Shown here: positions 30,571-37,495 of the stretch, one piece after another
Layout: every line of letters starts with the position of its first letter
Position numbering within the stretch: the first letter of the stretch is position 1
Virus record (IMG/VR): IMGVR_UViG_3300005525_000005
Coordinates: 1-59,944 of that record
Reading direction: 5' to 3' (one strand)
Source of the DNA: a virus
DNA length: 59,944 nt
The notes under the pieces: generated by a model
The model's database searches: none
Told to the model about the DNA's origin: nothing
Seen by the model: only the letters and a program-made list of their open reading frames with translations
Made by a program: the position numbers and the translations under genes

Positions 30571-31168
30571 TGGTGAACGTCTTATCGCGTACATGGCGCG
30601 AGTGTCCAATCCTGCAAATCAAGCCAATGAGAAATATGCTGGTCTGATTAAATATCTAATCAAGCATAAGCATTGGTCACCATTTGAGATGGTGAATGTA
30701 TGCATGGAAATTGAATGCACTCGCGACATTGCACGACAAATCTTGCGACACAGAAGCTTTTCGTTTCAGGAGTTCAGTCAACGCTATGCTGTCGCTGACG
30801 GCTATGAGTTTTCTGAGCCTCGCCTGCAAGACGAAAAGAATCGACAGAACAGCATTCCTGTTGAAGACAGGGAGATGATGAGGTTCTGGGAAGAACAACA
30901 ACGAAATGTGTTGAAGGCTGCAAAGACTGCATACGAAAACGCATTGAATGCTGGTGTTGCAAAGGAAGTGGCACGTAAGGTGTTGCCTGAAGGATTGACA
31001 ACAAGTCGGATGTATATGAATGGAACGCTCCGTAGCTGGATGCATTACATTCAAATCCGAACTGGCGTCGAGACACAGAAGGAACATCGCGACATCGCTC
31101 TTGCTTGCGAGAAAGAACTGATGCTACATTTTCCTTGGGTAATGGAGGCTTTGAATGAGTTTCGATGA
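30539..31168 (+). CDS. thyX: FAD-dependent thymidylate synthase ThyX
   Basis: A 209-aa flavin-dependent thymidylate synthase that makes dTMP from dUMP with methylene-tetrahydrofolate. The signature RHRSFSFQEFSQR at residues 70-82 matches the ThyX motif RHRxxSxxxxSxR. The substrate-binding C-terminal block (TTSRMYMNGTLRSWMHYIQI) is intact. It starts inside the previous gene and is coupled to MazG downstream, forming a nucleotide-supply cluster with the reductase. Confidence 0.95.
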   Translation: MKVTTVWKTPDGERLIAYMARVSNPANQANEKYAGLIKYLIKHKHWSPFEMVNVCMEIECTRDIARQILRHRSFSFQEFSQRYAVADGYEFSEPRLQDEKNRQNSIPVEDREMMRFWEEQQRNVLKAAKTAYENALNAGVAKEVARKVLPEGLTTSRMYMNGTLRSWMHYIQIRTGVETQKEHRDIALACEKELMLHFPWVMEALNEFR

Positions 31169-31466
31169 GTATCAAGAGAAGGCATGGGCTTGTGCAATGC
31201 CGACAGCAAAGACCACACAGTATTTGGTGCCGGGTCTAGCTGGAGAAGTTGGAGAAGTGAGCAGCTTGTTTGCTAAGTCTCAACGTGACGGCAATGCTCT
31301 TGATCATGCTTCTGTTGCCAAAGAACTTGGTGATGTGCTGTGGTTTGTGTCTACGCTAGCGTTCTATCACGGGTTATCACTTGCTGATATTGCTGAAGCT
31401 AACATCGAAAAGCTTGAAAGCCGTCAAAAGCGTGGGGTAATTGGTGGCAGCGGTGACAATCGCTAG
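31155..31466 (+). CDS. MazG-like nucleotide pyrophosphohydrolase
   Basis: A 103-aa all-helical MazG-type enzyme that would hydrolyse (d)NTPs or (p)ppGpp-like nucleotides. The metal-binding pattern GEVGEVSSLF...KELGDVLWFVS carries the paired acidic residues. It overlaps the ThyX end by 14 bases. Confidence 0.88.
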   Translation: MSFDEYQEKAWACAMPTAKTTQYLVPGLAGEVGEVSSLFAKSQRDGNALDHASVAKELGDVLWFVSTLAFYHGLSLADIAEANIEKLESRQKRGVIGGSGDNR

Positions 31467-31480
31467 AGTTTTGGTATAAC
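31453..31480 (+). promoter_or_regulatory. Probable promoter for the ribonucleotide reductase gene
   Basis: GTGACA, 16-base spacer, extended -10 TGGTATAAC. It lacks the conserved flanks of P1-P7 and would be a separate middle promoter. Confidence 0.5.
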
Positions 31481-31492
31481 ATCTGCCCCCAG

Positions 31493-31511
31493 CGCCGACC
31501 TCGCGTCGGCG
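31493..31511 (+). other. GC-rich hairpin in the reductase leader
   Basis: Perfect 7-bp stem CGCCGAC/GTCGGCG with a CTCGC loop, followed by TTGTCGTCTTC. It may be a weak terminator of the thyX-mazG transcript or a 5' stabiliser of the reductase mRNA. No cobalamin riboswitch is apparent in this short leader. Confidence 0.5.
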
Positions 31512-31536
31512 TTGTCGTCTTCAACAAAGGAAAAAC

Positions 31537-33450
31537 ATGGAAAATATTGCAACGCCTTGGTCAACCATCGGGCTGATTACTTACAAGCGCACTTATGCTC
31601 GACGATTGAATGAGGCAGATGTAAATAGCCCAACGGAGGAGTGGATCGACACTGTCAACCGTGTTGTTAATGCCGCCAACAACCAGCTTGGCTGCAACTT
31701 CACCGACGACGAACAACAACGTCTTCGCAACTATCTGCTGCAACTGAAGGGAACTGTAGCCGGTCGCTTCCTGTGGCAACTTGGCACAGACACCGTTGGT
31801 CGCCTCGGCTTGTCGTCGCTGCAAAACTGCGCCTTCACCGTCGTTGACAAGCCTGTAGAGCCGTTTACGTGGGCTATGGACTTGCTGATGCTGGGTAGCG
31901 GTGTAGGCTACAACATCCAGCGTGAGAACGTAGACAAGCTGCCTCCGGTCAACGAAGACTTCAAGGTACCTAAGCGTGTTGACAGCGCAGACGCTGACTT
32001 CATTGTTCCCGACAGCCGTGAAGGATGGGTAGCATTGCTTGGCAAGACGCTTAAAGCAGCCTTCCTTGCACACAAGAGCGGCAAGCAGACCTTCACCTAC
32101 TCTACACAACTCATTCGCTCTAAGGGCGCTCCTATCAAGGGCTTTGGTGGCACTGCCAGCGGTCCTGAAGATTTGGTGTGGGGCATCAACGAGATTGGTA
32201 AGGTAATTGAGAAACGCGCTGGCAAGAAGATCAGGCCCGTTGATGCTCTCGACATGATGAACATCATTGGCGCTGTCGTTGTTGCTGGCAATGTTCGTCG
32301 CTCTGCACAGATTGCCATTGGCGATCCTGATGACGTCGAATATCTGCTTGCAAAGCGCTGGGACATGGGCAACATTCCGTCATGGCGGGCGATGTCAAAC
32401 AACAGCGTTGTCTGTAATGATGTGACTGACCTTCACGAATTCTTCTGGGATGGCTATGAAGGCAAGGGTGAGCCTTACGGACTCATCAATCTGAAGCTGT
32501 CTCGCAAGATTGGATTGCTTGGTGACACTCGCTATCCCGATCCGAAGGTGCAGGGCTACAATCCGTGTGCTGAACAGAGCCTTGCTGACAAAGAAACTTG
32601 TTGCCTTGCTGAAATCTTCCTACCCAACATCTCTTCATACGAAGAATTTGTTGACGTAGCGAAGCTGCTCTATCGTGTCAACAAGCATTCGCTGGCTCTG
32701 CCGTGCCATCTGAAGACGACAGAAGAAATTGTGCATGCCAACATGCGCATGGGCATCGGCATCACTGGTGTCATGCAATGCACTGAAGAGCAGAAGGGAT
32801 GGCTGCGTAAGGCATACGAAGAGCTTCGTCAGTTTGACAAGCAATACAGCGAAGACAACAACTTCCCCATCTCGGTGAAGCTGACGACGGTGAAGCCGTC
32901 TGGTACGCTGTCTCTGTTGCCCGGTGTCACTCCCGGCTGTCATCCTGCGTATGCTCGTTACATGATCCGGCGTATCCGCATCAGCAGCAATCATCCGCTG
33001 GTGCAAGTGTGTCGTGATCACAACTATCACGTTGAGTATCAACAGAACTTCGACGGCAGCGAAGATCGCAGCACGGTGGTGGTGTCATTCCCGTTCCGTC
33101 ATCCCGATCACGCTGTGCTGGCTAAGGACATGACAGCGCTGGATCAGCTTGAAACCATCAAGTGGCTGCAGGAAAACTGGAGTGACAACAGCGTTAGCTG
33201 CACTGTCTACTACCGCAAGGAAGAGCTTCCTGAGATTCGCAAATACTTGAAGAAGTATTACAAGAATGCTCATAAGAGCTTGTCGTTCTTGCTGCATAGC
33301 GAACACGGATTTAAGCAGGCTCCGTTGGAAGAAATTACGAAGGAAGAATATGAAGCATTGGTTGCTTCGACAAAGCTGATTACGCATGTTGAAGAAGCTA
33401 ATATTGGCCTTGAGGACGATTGCGCCACCGGAGCATGCCCCGTCCGGTAA
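31537..33450 (+). CDS. nrdJ: Adenosylcobalamin-dependent ribonucleotide reductase (class II, monomeric)
   Basis: A 637-aa ribonucleoside-triphosphate reductase of the monomeric class II type. The active-site cysteine region reads SLQNCAF, the catalytic loop NPCAEQSL and a later CCLAEIFLPN are present, and the C-terminal redox tail CATGACPVR matches the swinging-arm cysteines (CxxGACP) of the family. It needs coenzyme B12, so the host must make or import cobalamin. AAAGGAAAAAC precedes the ATG. It is monocistronic, between a promoter/hairpin and a terminator. Confidence 0.95.
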   Translation: MENIATPWSTIGLITYKRTYARRLNEADVNSPTEEWIDTVNRVVNAANNQLGCNFTDDEQQRLRNYLLQLKGTVAGRFLWQLGTDTVGRLGLSSLQNCAFTVVDKPVEPFTWAMDLLMLGSGVGYNIQRENVDKLPPVNEDFKVPKRVDSADADFIVPDSREGWVALLGKTLKAAFLAHKSGKQTFTYSTQLIRSKGAPIKGFGGTASGPEDLVWGINEIGKVIEKRAGKKIRPVDALDMMNIIGAVVVAGNVRRSAQIAIGDPDDVEYLLAKRWDMGNIPSWRAMSNNSVVCNDVTDLHEFFWDGYEGKGEPYGLINLKLSRKIGLLGDTRYPDPKVQGYNPCAEQSLADKETCCLAEIFLPNISSYEEFVDVAKLLYRVNKHSLALPCHLKTTEEIVHANMRMGIGITGVMQCTEEQKGWLRKAYEELRQFDKQYSEDNNFPISVKLTTVKPSGTLSLLPGVTPGCHPAYARYMIRRIRISSNHPLVQVCRDHNYHVEYQQNFDGSEDRSTVVVSFPFRHPDHAVLAKDMTALDQLETIKWLQENWSDNSVSCTVYYRKEELPEIRKYLKKYYKNAHKSLSFLLHSEHGFKQAPLEEITKEEYEALVASTKLITHVEEANIGLEDDCATGACPVR

Positions 33451-33468
33451 TACACTGGTGATATAACA

Positions 33469-33501
33469 AAGCCGCTGCTGGGAAACCTTCAGCGGCTTTT
33501 T
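33469..33501 (+). terminator. Rho-independent terminator after nrdJ
   Basis: AAGCCGCTG/CAGCGGCTT stem with a 12-base loop followed by TTTTT. It sits between nrdJ and phoH. Confidence 0.9.
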
Positions 33502-33517
33502 CACATGAAAGGTGTTA

Positions 33518-34285
33518 ATGAAACGTGCAGCAAAGACCGTTGCAGAACGTGTTAAGAAAGAGAAGTTCATTCGTTTTGATTTTCCGATGTTGTCTGCCAG
33601 AAACGAAAAGCAGAAACAACTCATTCACTCCCTCAACCACAACACACTCGTAGCTGCAACGGGTAGTGCAGGTACAGGCAAAACCATCATTGCCTGCTGG
33701 CATGCCGCCTACAAGCTTCACATTGGTGAAGTACGTAGGGTGATACTGATTAGAGCCTATCAGCCCCTTGCAGGGCGCTCTATTGGCTTTCTGCCGGGTA
33801 GCTTGGACGAGAAGCTGATGCCCTACTATCAGCAGATGATTGACTACTTCGAAGACTTCCTCGGCAAAGCCACAACAGAGATACATCTGAAGCAGAAGAC
33901 GATTGAGATATGTTCACTTGAAACTATTCGTGGACGCTCATGGGACAATGCCATCATCATTGTTGATGAGTCACAATCGTTGTTTGTGCCAGAGGTGCAG
34001 GCGCTTGTCACCCGTATTGGTGAAGGCAGTCAGATGATATTCTGCGGTGATAACAGCGGCACACAAACCGATGTTAGAATTGGCATGGATGGCTTGACAT
34101 ATCTGGAACAGCTTGCGTCACGCTATGGCATTGAAGACACTGCCTTCATCAAATTCACTCGCGACGACATTGTCCGCTCAGGCATCACAAAGGAATTTGT
34201 CATTGCCTTTGAAGAAGAACTACAGCGAGATGATCCTGTGGTGTCATTGACTGATGTAGAAAAGCAGTTTAAGAAAGGAAGATAA
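33518..34285 (+). CDS. phoH: PhoH-like ATPase
   Basis: A 255-aa PhoH-family P-loop ATPase, common in phages and possibly linked to RNA handling or phosphate stress. Walker A is GSAGTGKT at residues 49-56 and Walker B is IIIVDESQSL. ETIRGRSWDNA and the sensor region FCGDNSGTQTD are also typical. The ATG at 33518 follows GAAAGGTGTTA. Confidence 0.92.
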   Translation: MKRAAKTVAERVKKEKFIRFDFPMLSARNEKQKQLIHSLNHNTLVAATGSAGTGKTIIACWHAAYKLHIGEVRRVILIRAYQPLAGRSIGFLPGSLDEKLMPYYQQMIDYFEDFLGKATTEIHLKQKTIEICSLETIRGRSWDNAIIIVDESQSLFVPEVQALVTRIGEGSQMIFCGDNSGTQTDVRIGMDGLTYLEQLASRYGIEDTAFIKFTRDDIVRSGITKEFVIAFEEELQRDDPVVSLTDVEKQFKKGR

Positions 34286-34485
34286 TGGACTTGGTAATTC
34301 GCCCACGACTCGGTTTTGGTTTTGACGTTGAACACAACGAAGACATTTGCTATCGTGCTGGGAAGAACAGCAATGAAGACGAAGCGACTGTGTTGTTGTG
34401 CTATGTAGGGCTTCTCATCAAGCTTCCGTTCTGCACCATCTACCTCGGTGAGTTTTACGAACGGGATAAGCTTAATGATGATTGA
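34285..34485 (+). CDS. Small protein after phoH
   Basis: A 66-aa protein coupled to phoH by a shared base at the stop/start (TAATG). The opening resembles a beta strand pair (IRPRLGFGFDVEHNEDICYR) and the end carries a hydrophobic stretch LLCYVGLLIKLPFCTIYLG. Function unknown. Confidence 0.6.
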   Translation: MDLVIRPRLGFGFDVEHNEDICYRAGKNSNEDEATVLLCYVGLLIKLPFCTIYLGEFYERDKLNDD

Positions 34486-34969
34486 AGTTGAGATAACAGA
34501 TGCAATGATCAATCGATCCCGTGCCAAAGCTAAGGAGATGGGACAACTCCAGAACAGCATCACTATGGGCATGGGCAATCTAGTTGGCTTTATAGGAGAA
34601 GAAGTAGCAGTACATGTACTCAAAAAGCTACATCAGCGACATGTCATTCATCTCAACACATATGACTACGACATTCTTGTTGATGACATACGTGTTGATG
34701 TGAAGACAAAGTCAACGTCTGTAGCACCTCTGCCGCACTACAGCAACAGCGTTGCCGGTTTCAACACATCTCAAAAATGCGATGTTTATGCATTCGTTAG
34801 AGTGAAGAAAGACTTGACAACAGCTTGGTGGTGTGGCGTAATTGAGAAAGACCTGTTCTTCAAAGAGGCTGTATTTATGAAGAAGGGGTCGATGGATGAC
34901 GACAACAAGTATGTCGTCAAAGCAGACTGTTACAATCTTCCTATTTCACAGTTGAGGCAAAGGATATGA
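34475..34969 (+). CDS. PD-(D/E)XK-like nuclease
   Basis: A 164-aa protein with the layout of a restriction-endonuclease fold: GFIGEEVAVHVL, then YDYDILVDDIRVDVKTKS, where Asp and the xVK-type lysine form the expected metal site. It may be a Holliday-junction or repair-type nuclease, or cleave host DNA. It overlaps the previous gene end and the next gene start by a few bases. The assignment rests on the motif pattern only. Confidence 0.65.
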   Translation: MMIEVEITDAMINRSRAKAKEMGQLQNSITMGMGNLVGFIGEEVAVHVLKKLHQRHVIHLNTYDYDILVDDIRVDVKTKSTSVAPLPHYSNSVAGFNTSQKCDVYAFVRVKKDLTTAWWCGVIEKDLFFKEAVFMKKGSMDDDNKYVVKADCYNLPISQLRQRI

Positions 34970-35166
34970 AGTCATATTTCGACAAAGACCATTTCATCTC
35001 GAAAGAGTCGATGTTCGCGTTTCAAGAAGGCTACTACGCTTTCTCTCGCGGCTGGATTGCCAGCAAATACAATCTTGATAGCTTGAAGGGAAAGGAGTGG
35101 CAGCGTGGTTTCAACTGCGCCTACTTCGACAACCTCTATCGCATTCAACAGAATAAGCCCCGTTAG
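34966..35166 (+). CDS. RMF/CrpP-like small protein
   Basis: A 66-aa protein whose spacing of conserved residues (AFQEGYYAFSRGW, then WQRGFNCAYFDNLYR) matches the ribosome modulation factor/CrpP family pattern of GxxA...G...W..G...A. RMF dimerises ribosomes; related phage proteins are of unknown role. If it binds ribosomes it could shape host translation late in the rightward program. The asparagine-proline of classical RMF is replaced (KYNLDSL). Confidence 0.6.
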   Translation: MKSYFDKDHFISKESMFAFQEGYYAFSRGWIASKYNLDSLKGKEWQRGFNCAYFDNLYRIQQNKPR

Positions 35167-35173
35167 TTATAAA

Positions 35174-35647
35174 ATGAACTGTATTCGTTGCGATAAAACA
35201 TTAGAAAAGCAGCAGAAGCTTTTCTGTAGCATTTCGTGTTCTGCAATAACAAACAATAAAAAAAGAGGCAGGAATACAGTTCGTTGTCTAAATTGCAATT
35301 TAGTTTTTGAAGGGAAAAAGACAAAAAAGTTTTGTAATAGAACTTGTTCCACAACTTATAGTCTTGGTAGAACAGTACGCGCTTGGTTAAACGATCAAGC
35401 CTCTGTGACTAGGGTTACAGCAGCAATACGAAAATATCTTATTTCTCTTCGTGGAAATAAATGTGAAGAATGTGGATGGAACAAAGTTCATCCTGTTACA
35501 AAACTTATTCCTTTAGAAATAGATCATGTTGACGGAGATTCGGAAAATAATCTTTTGAGTAACTTGAAAGTATTGTGTCCAAATTGCCACTCGTTGACGC
35601 CAACATTTAGAGCCTTAAACAAAGGCAAGAGTAAACGAAAACGATAA
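35174..35647 (+). CDS. HNH endonuclease with zinc fingers, AT-rich
   Basis: A 157-aa nuclease with two N-terminal Cys4-like fingers (CIRCDKTLEKQQKLFCSISC and CLNCNLVFEG with CNRTC) and a C-terminal HNH core (CEECGW, then LEIDHVDGDSENN and LCPNCHSL). The ATG at 35174 comes 8 bases after the previous stop without a strong ribosome binding site. It is AT-rich, unlike its neighbours, and lies at the very end of the rightward block, the look of a mobile homing gene. Confidence 0.88.
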   Translation: MNCIRCDKTLEKQQKLFCSISCSAITNNKKRGRNTVRCLNCNLVFEGKKTKKFCNRTCSTTYSLGRTVRAWLNDQASVTRVTAAIRKYLISLRGNKCEECGWNKVHPVTKLIPLEIDHVDGDSENNLLSNLKVLCPNCHSLTPTFRALNKGKSKRKR

Positions 35648-35652
35648 CGATT

Positions 35653-35727
35653 GCCTCTGAAGCATTGTCAGTGATGTATCGGCTTTGTATCCCGAAGAAC
35701 AGGGCGCAAATCCCTGCGGAGGCACCA
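35653..35727 (+). tRNA. tRNA-like element, anticodon UGU (Thr), with encoded CCA
   Basis: A 75-nt cloverleaf can be drawn. Acceptor: GCCTCTG with CGGAGGC (one G-U) and ACCA. T-arm: CAGGG/CCCTG. Anticodon arm: TCGGC/CCCGA with one C-C mismatch at the loop, loop TTTGTAT (anticodon TGT at 35686-35688, U33 and A37 kept). D-arm: GCAT/ATGT, weak. The T-loop is CGCAAAT, so the usual TTC is missing, and the D-loop lacks GG. It is either a divergent phage tRNA-Thr or a decayed or mimic tRNA. Confidence 0.55.
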
Positions 35728-35733
35728 AAGAGA

Positions 35734-35753
35734 AAGCCGCTTTACAGCGGCTT
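35734..35753. terminator. Bidirectional terminator between convergent blocks
   Basis: A 7-bp stem AAGCCGC/GCGGCTT with a 6-base loop, T-rich on both sides (CTTTC rightward, TTTCTCTTT leftward). It lies between the tRNA-like element and the leftward 578-aa gene. Confidence 0.75.
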
Positions 35754-35756
35754 CTT

Positions 35757-37493
35757 TCATTTGCGGCTTACTAAGCCACCTCTGTTGAATTTGTCAGTGA
35801 GATCAACAACTCTGCCTGCAGCCTTCGTATCGGTGTCGCTTACGTTGACGAGGTTGTACAGGCTCTCTAGGTTGTCAGCTTTCTCTGCAGCATTGTTCTT
35901 TCGCAACACATCTGCTGCTCTCTTGAACACTGGTGACTTAAACTGCAGCGTGGCAATAGCAGCACCGTAGCTGTGACCCATGCCTGTTTTTACTGATGTA
36001 AGCTTGCCCATGTTGGAGATGGCATAGAGATATTCTTTGGCGTTGCGATAGACATCTAACGCTTGCTTCTGACTCATCTCAATACCTTTGGTTTCAGAAA
36101 CAATCTTGTTGATGTTTTCACCAGCTTGTTTCTGACGCGCTCTAAACTTCTCATACTGAGGAATCTTCTCAGCAATCTCTGTCTGCGTCTGAACATCAGA
36201 GCGCCTACGCATCTTGTCCATCTCTGGCATAGCAGACTCTGTTTCAAACATGTCTGCTCTCGGCAGATTTAGCGGACGAGCGTTGCCGGGAACACCAGTG
36301 ATTGATCTGGCAATGGTGTTGAGGTCTTTCTTCTCATATTGATCTACCGACATGTTGACACGTGAGAACACGTAGTCAGCATATGGCATCTCATATGAGA
36401 CGAAGTTCTCAGGGTTTTTGCCACCAAATCTGTTGCTGGTGAAGTTCAGATTGACATCACTTGTCAACGACGGAGCGCCAACGTTGAGTTCGTCATGCTG
36501 GCTTGAGAACGTCGAAGGTCTTGCAAAGCCAGACTTCTTGATGGATTCAATATTTTCCTGTACGTTGCCGTGATACAGCACCTTGGCAGGCGTGTCAGCA
36601 TACTTCTTACGCAGGCTGTCTAGTTCCTTCTGCTTTGACTGCAGCGTCCTCATCATCAGACGCTGATCTTTGCGGGTGCTTAGATCGGCTTCTCTGCCAT
36701 ACTTCACCCTGAAGTCTCCTTGAGCAACACCAATGACAGCATCGTCAAAGCTCTCAGTATCTGACATGCGTTTAATACGCGAATAGTTGTATTCCCGATA
36801 TTTGCGAATGTCTTCAAGAGCAGCATTACGCTGCTTTGTCCTGATGAAACTCTTCAAGTCGCCACTGAGAAACTCCGGTGTCACTTGAGGCTCTGGCACA
36901 TCTTCAACATCCACCATCGGCTTTGCTTTGAAGTCAGCACCAACCTCTTCAGACGGTGTAAATTCCTTCGGCTTATACGGCAGCGGAGGCTGTTCTTTGT
37001 AAGGAATGCCTTTGAGCCATGCTGCCGTGCTTTGAAGCTCATTAGCGAAGGCTTCGTCATCAAGCTTCTTCGCGTTGAAGACGTTGGCAGTGTTGTTGTC
37101 TTTCAAATAAGCTTCAGCAGCAGCGTAGTCTTCGTCGCTGAAAGCTTTGTTGGGGAAGTTGTAAGCACTCTCAGGCGCTGCAGGTGACGGCAAAGCCTCT
37201 TCAGTCTGTGCAGCAAGGCTCTCACGCTTTGCCATCTGCTCAGACAACGACAGCATCACCTCTTCTTCAGGAACGGCTTCAGAGGCTGCAGGAGCTTCGA
37301 CAGGTGTCTGCGTAGGCTCTTCAGCTTTCAGAGCCTTGGAAGCCTTTTTACGGGCTACCAGAGGCACTTTAGCAGGCGCTGCCTCTACTGCCTGCTGTGC
37401 TAGTTCTTCTGACAGCGATAACGCCACCTTCGGAGCAGCTTTAGCGGCTGTCTTGCTAAGAGCCTTGCCAGCGAGTTTACCAATGAGTGCCAT
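35757..37493 (-). CDS. Ejection-type virion protein with possible ADP-ribosyltransferase-like domain
   Basis: A 578-aa protein, last of the late block. The first 130 residues are Ala/Glu/Pro-rich and repeat a KVALSLSEELAQQ-like motif (near 22 and 79). The middle has charged helices. At residues 305-350, KVLYHGNVQENIESIKKSGF then GAPSLTSDVNLNF resembles the nucleotide-binding start of ADP-ribosyltransferases (His308-Gly309, then a Ser/Thr-Asp segment); the Tyr and Glu of the H-Y-E set are not clear. The C-terminus is FNRGGLVSRK. Position next to the other giant late proteins suggests it is carried in the virion. Confidence 0.6.
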   Translation of the reverse strand: MALIGKLAGKALSKTAAKAAPKVALSLSEELAQQAVEAAPAKVPLVARKKASKALKAEEPTQTPVEAPAASEAVPEEEVMLSLSEQMAKRESLAAQTEEALPSPAAPESAYNFPNKAFSDEDYAAAEAYLKDNNTANVFNAKKLDDEAFANELQSTAAWLKGIPYKEQPPLPYKPKEFTPSEEVGADFKAKPMVDVEDVPEPQVTPEFLSGDLKSFIRTKQRNAALEDIRKYREYNYSRIKRMSDTESFDDAVIGVAQGDFRVKYGREADLSTRKDQRLMMRTLQSKQKELDSLRKKYADTPAKVLYHGNVQENIESIKKSGFARPSTFSSQHDELNVGAPSLTSDVNLNFTSNRFGGKNPENFVSYEMPYADYVFSRVNMSVDQYEKKDLNTIARSITGVPGNARPLNLPRADMFETESAMPEMDKMRRRSDVQTQTEIAEKIPQYEKFRARQKQAGENINKIVSETKGIEMSQKQALDVYRNAKEYLYAISNMGKLTSVKTGMGHSYGAAIATLQFKSPVFKRAADVLRKNNAAEKADNLESLYNLVNVSDTDTKAAGRVVDLTDKFNRGGLVSRK

Positions 37494-37495
37494 AC

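Noticed and set aside
31470-31536. Cobalamin riboswitch before nrdJ
   Set aside because: The leader is under 70 bases and shows only one GC-rich hairpin, too short for a B12 riboswitch.
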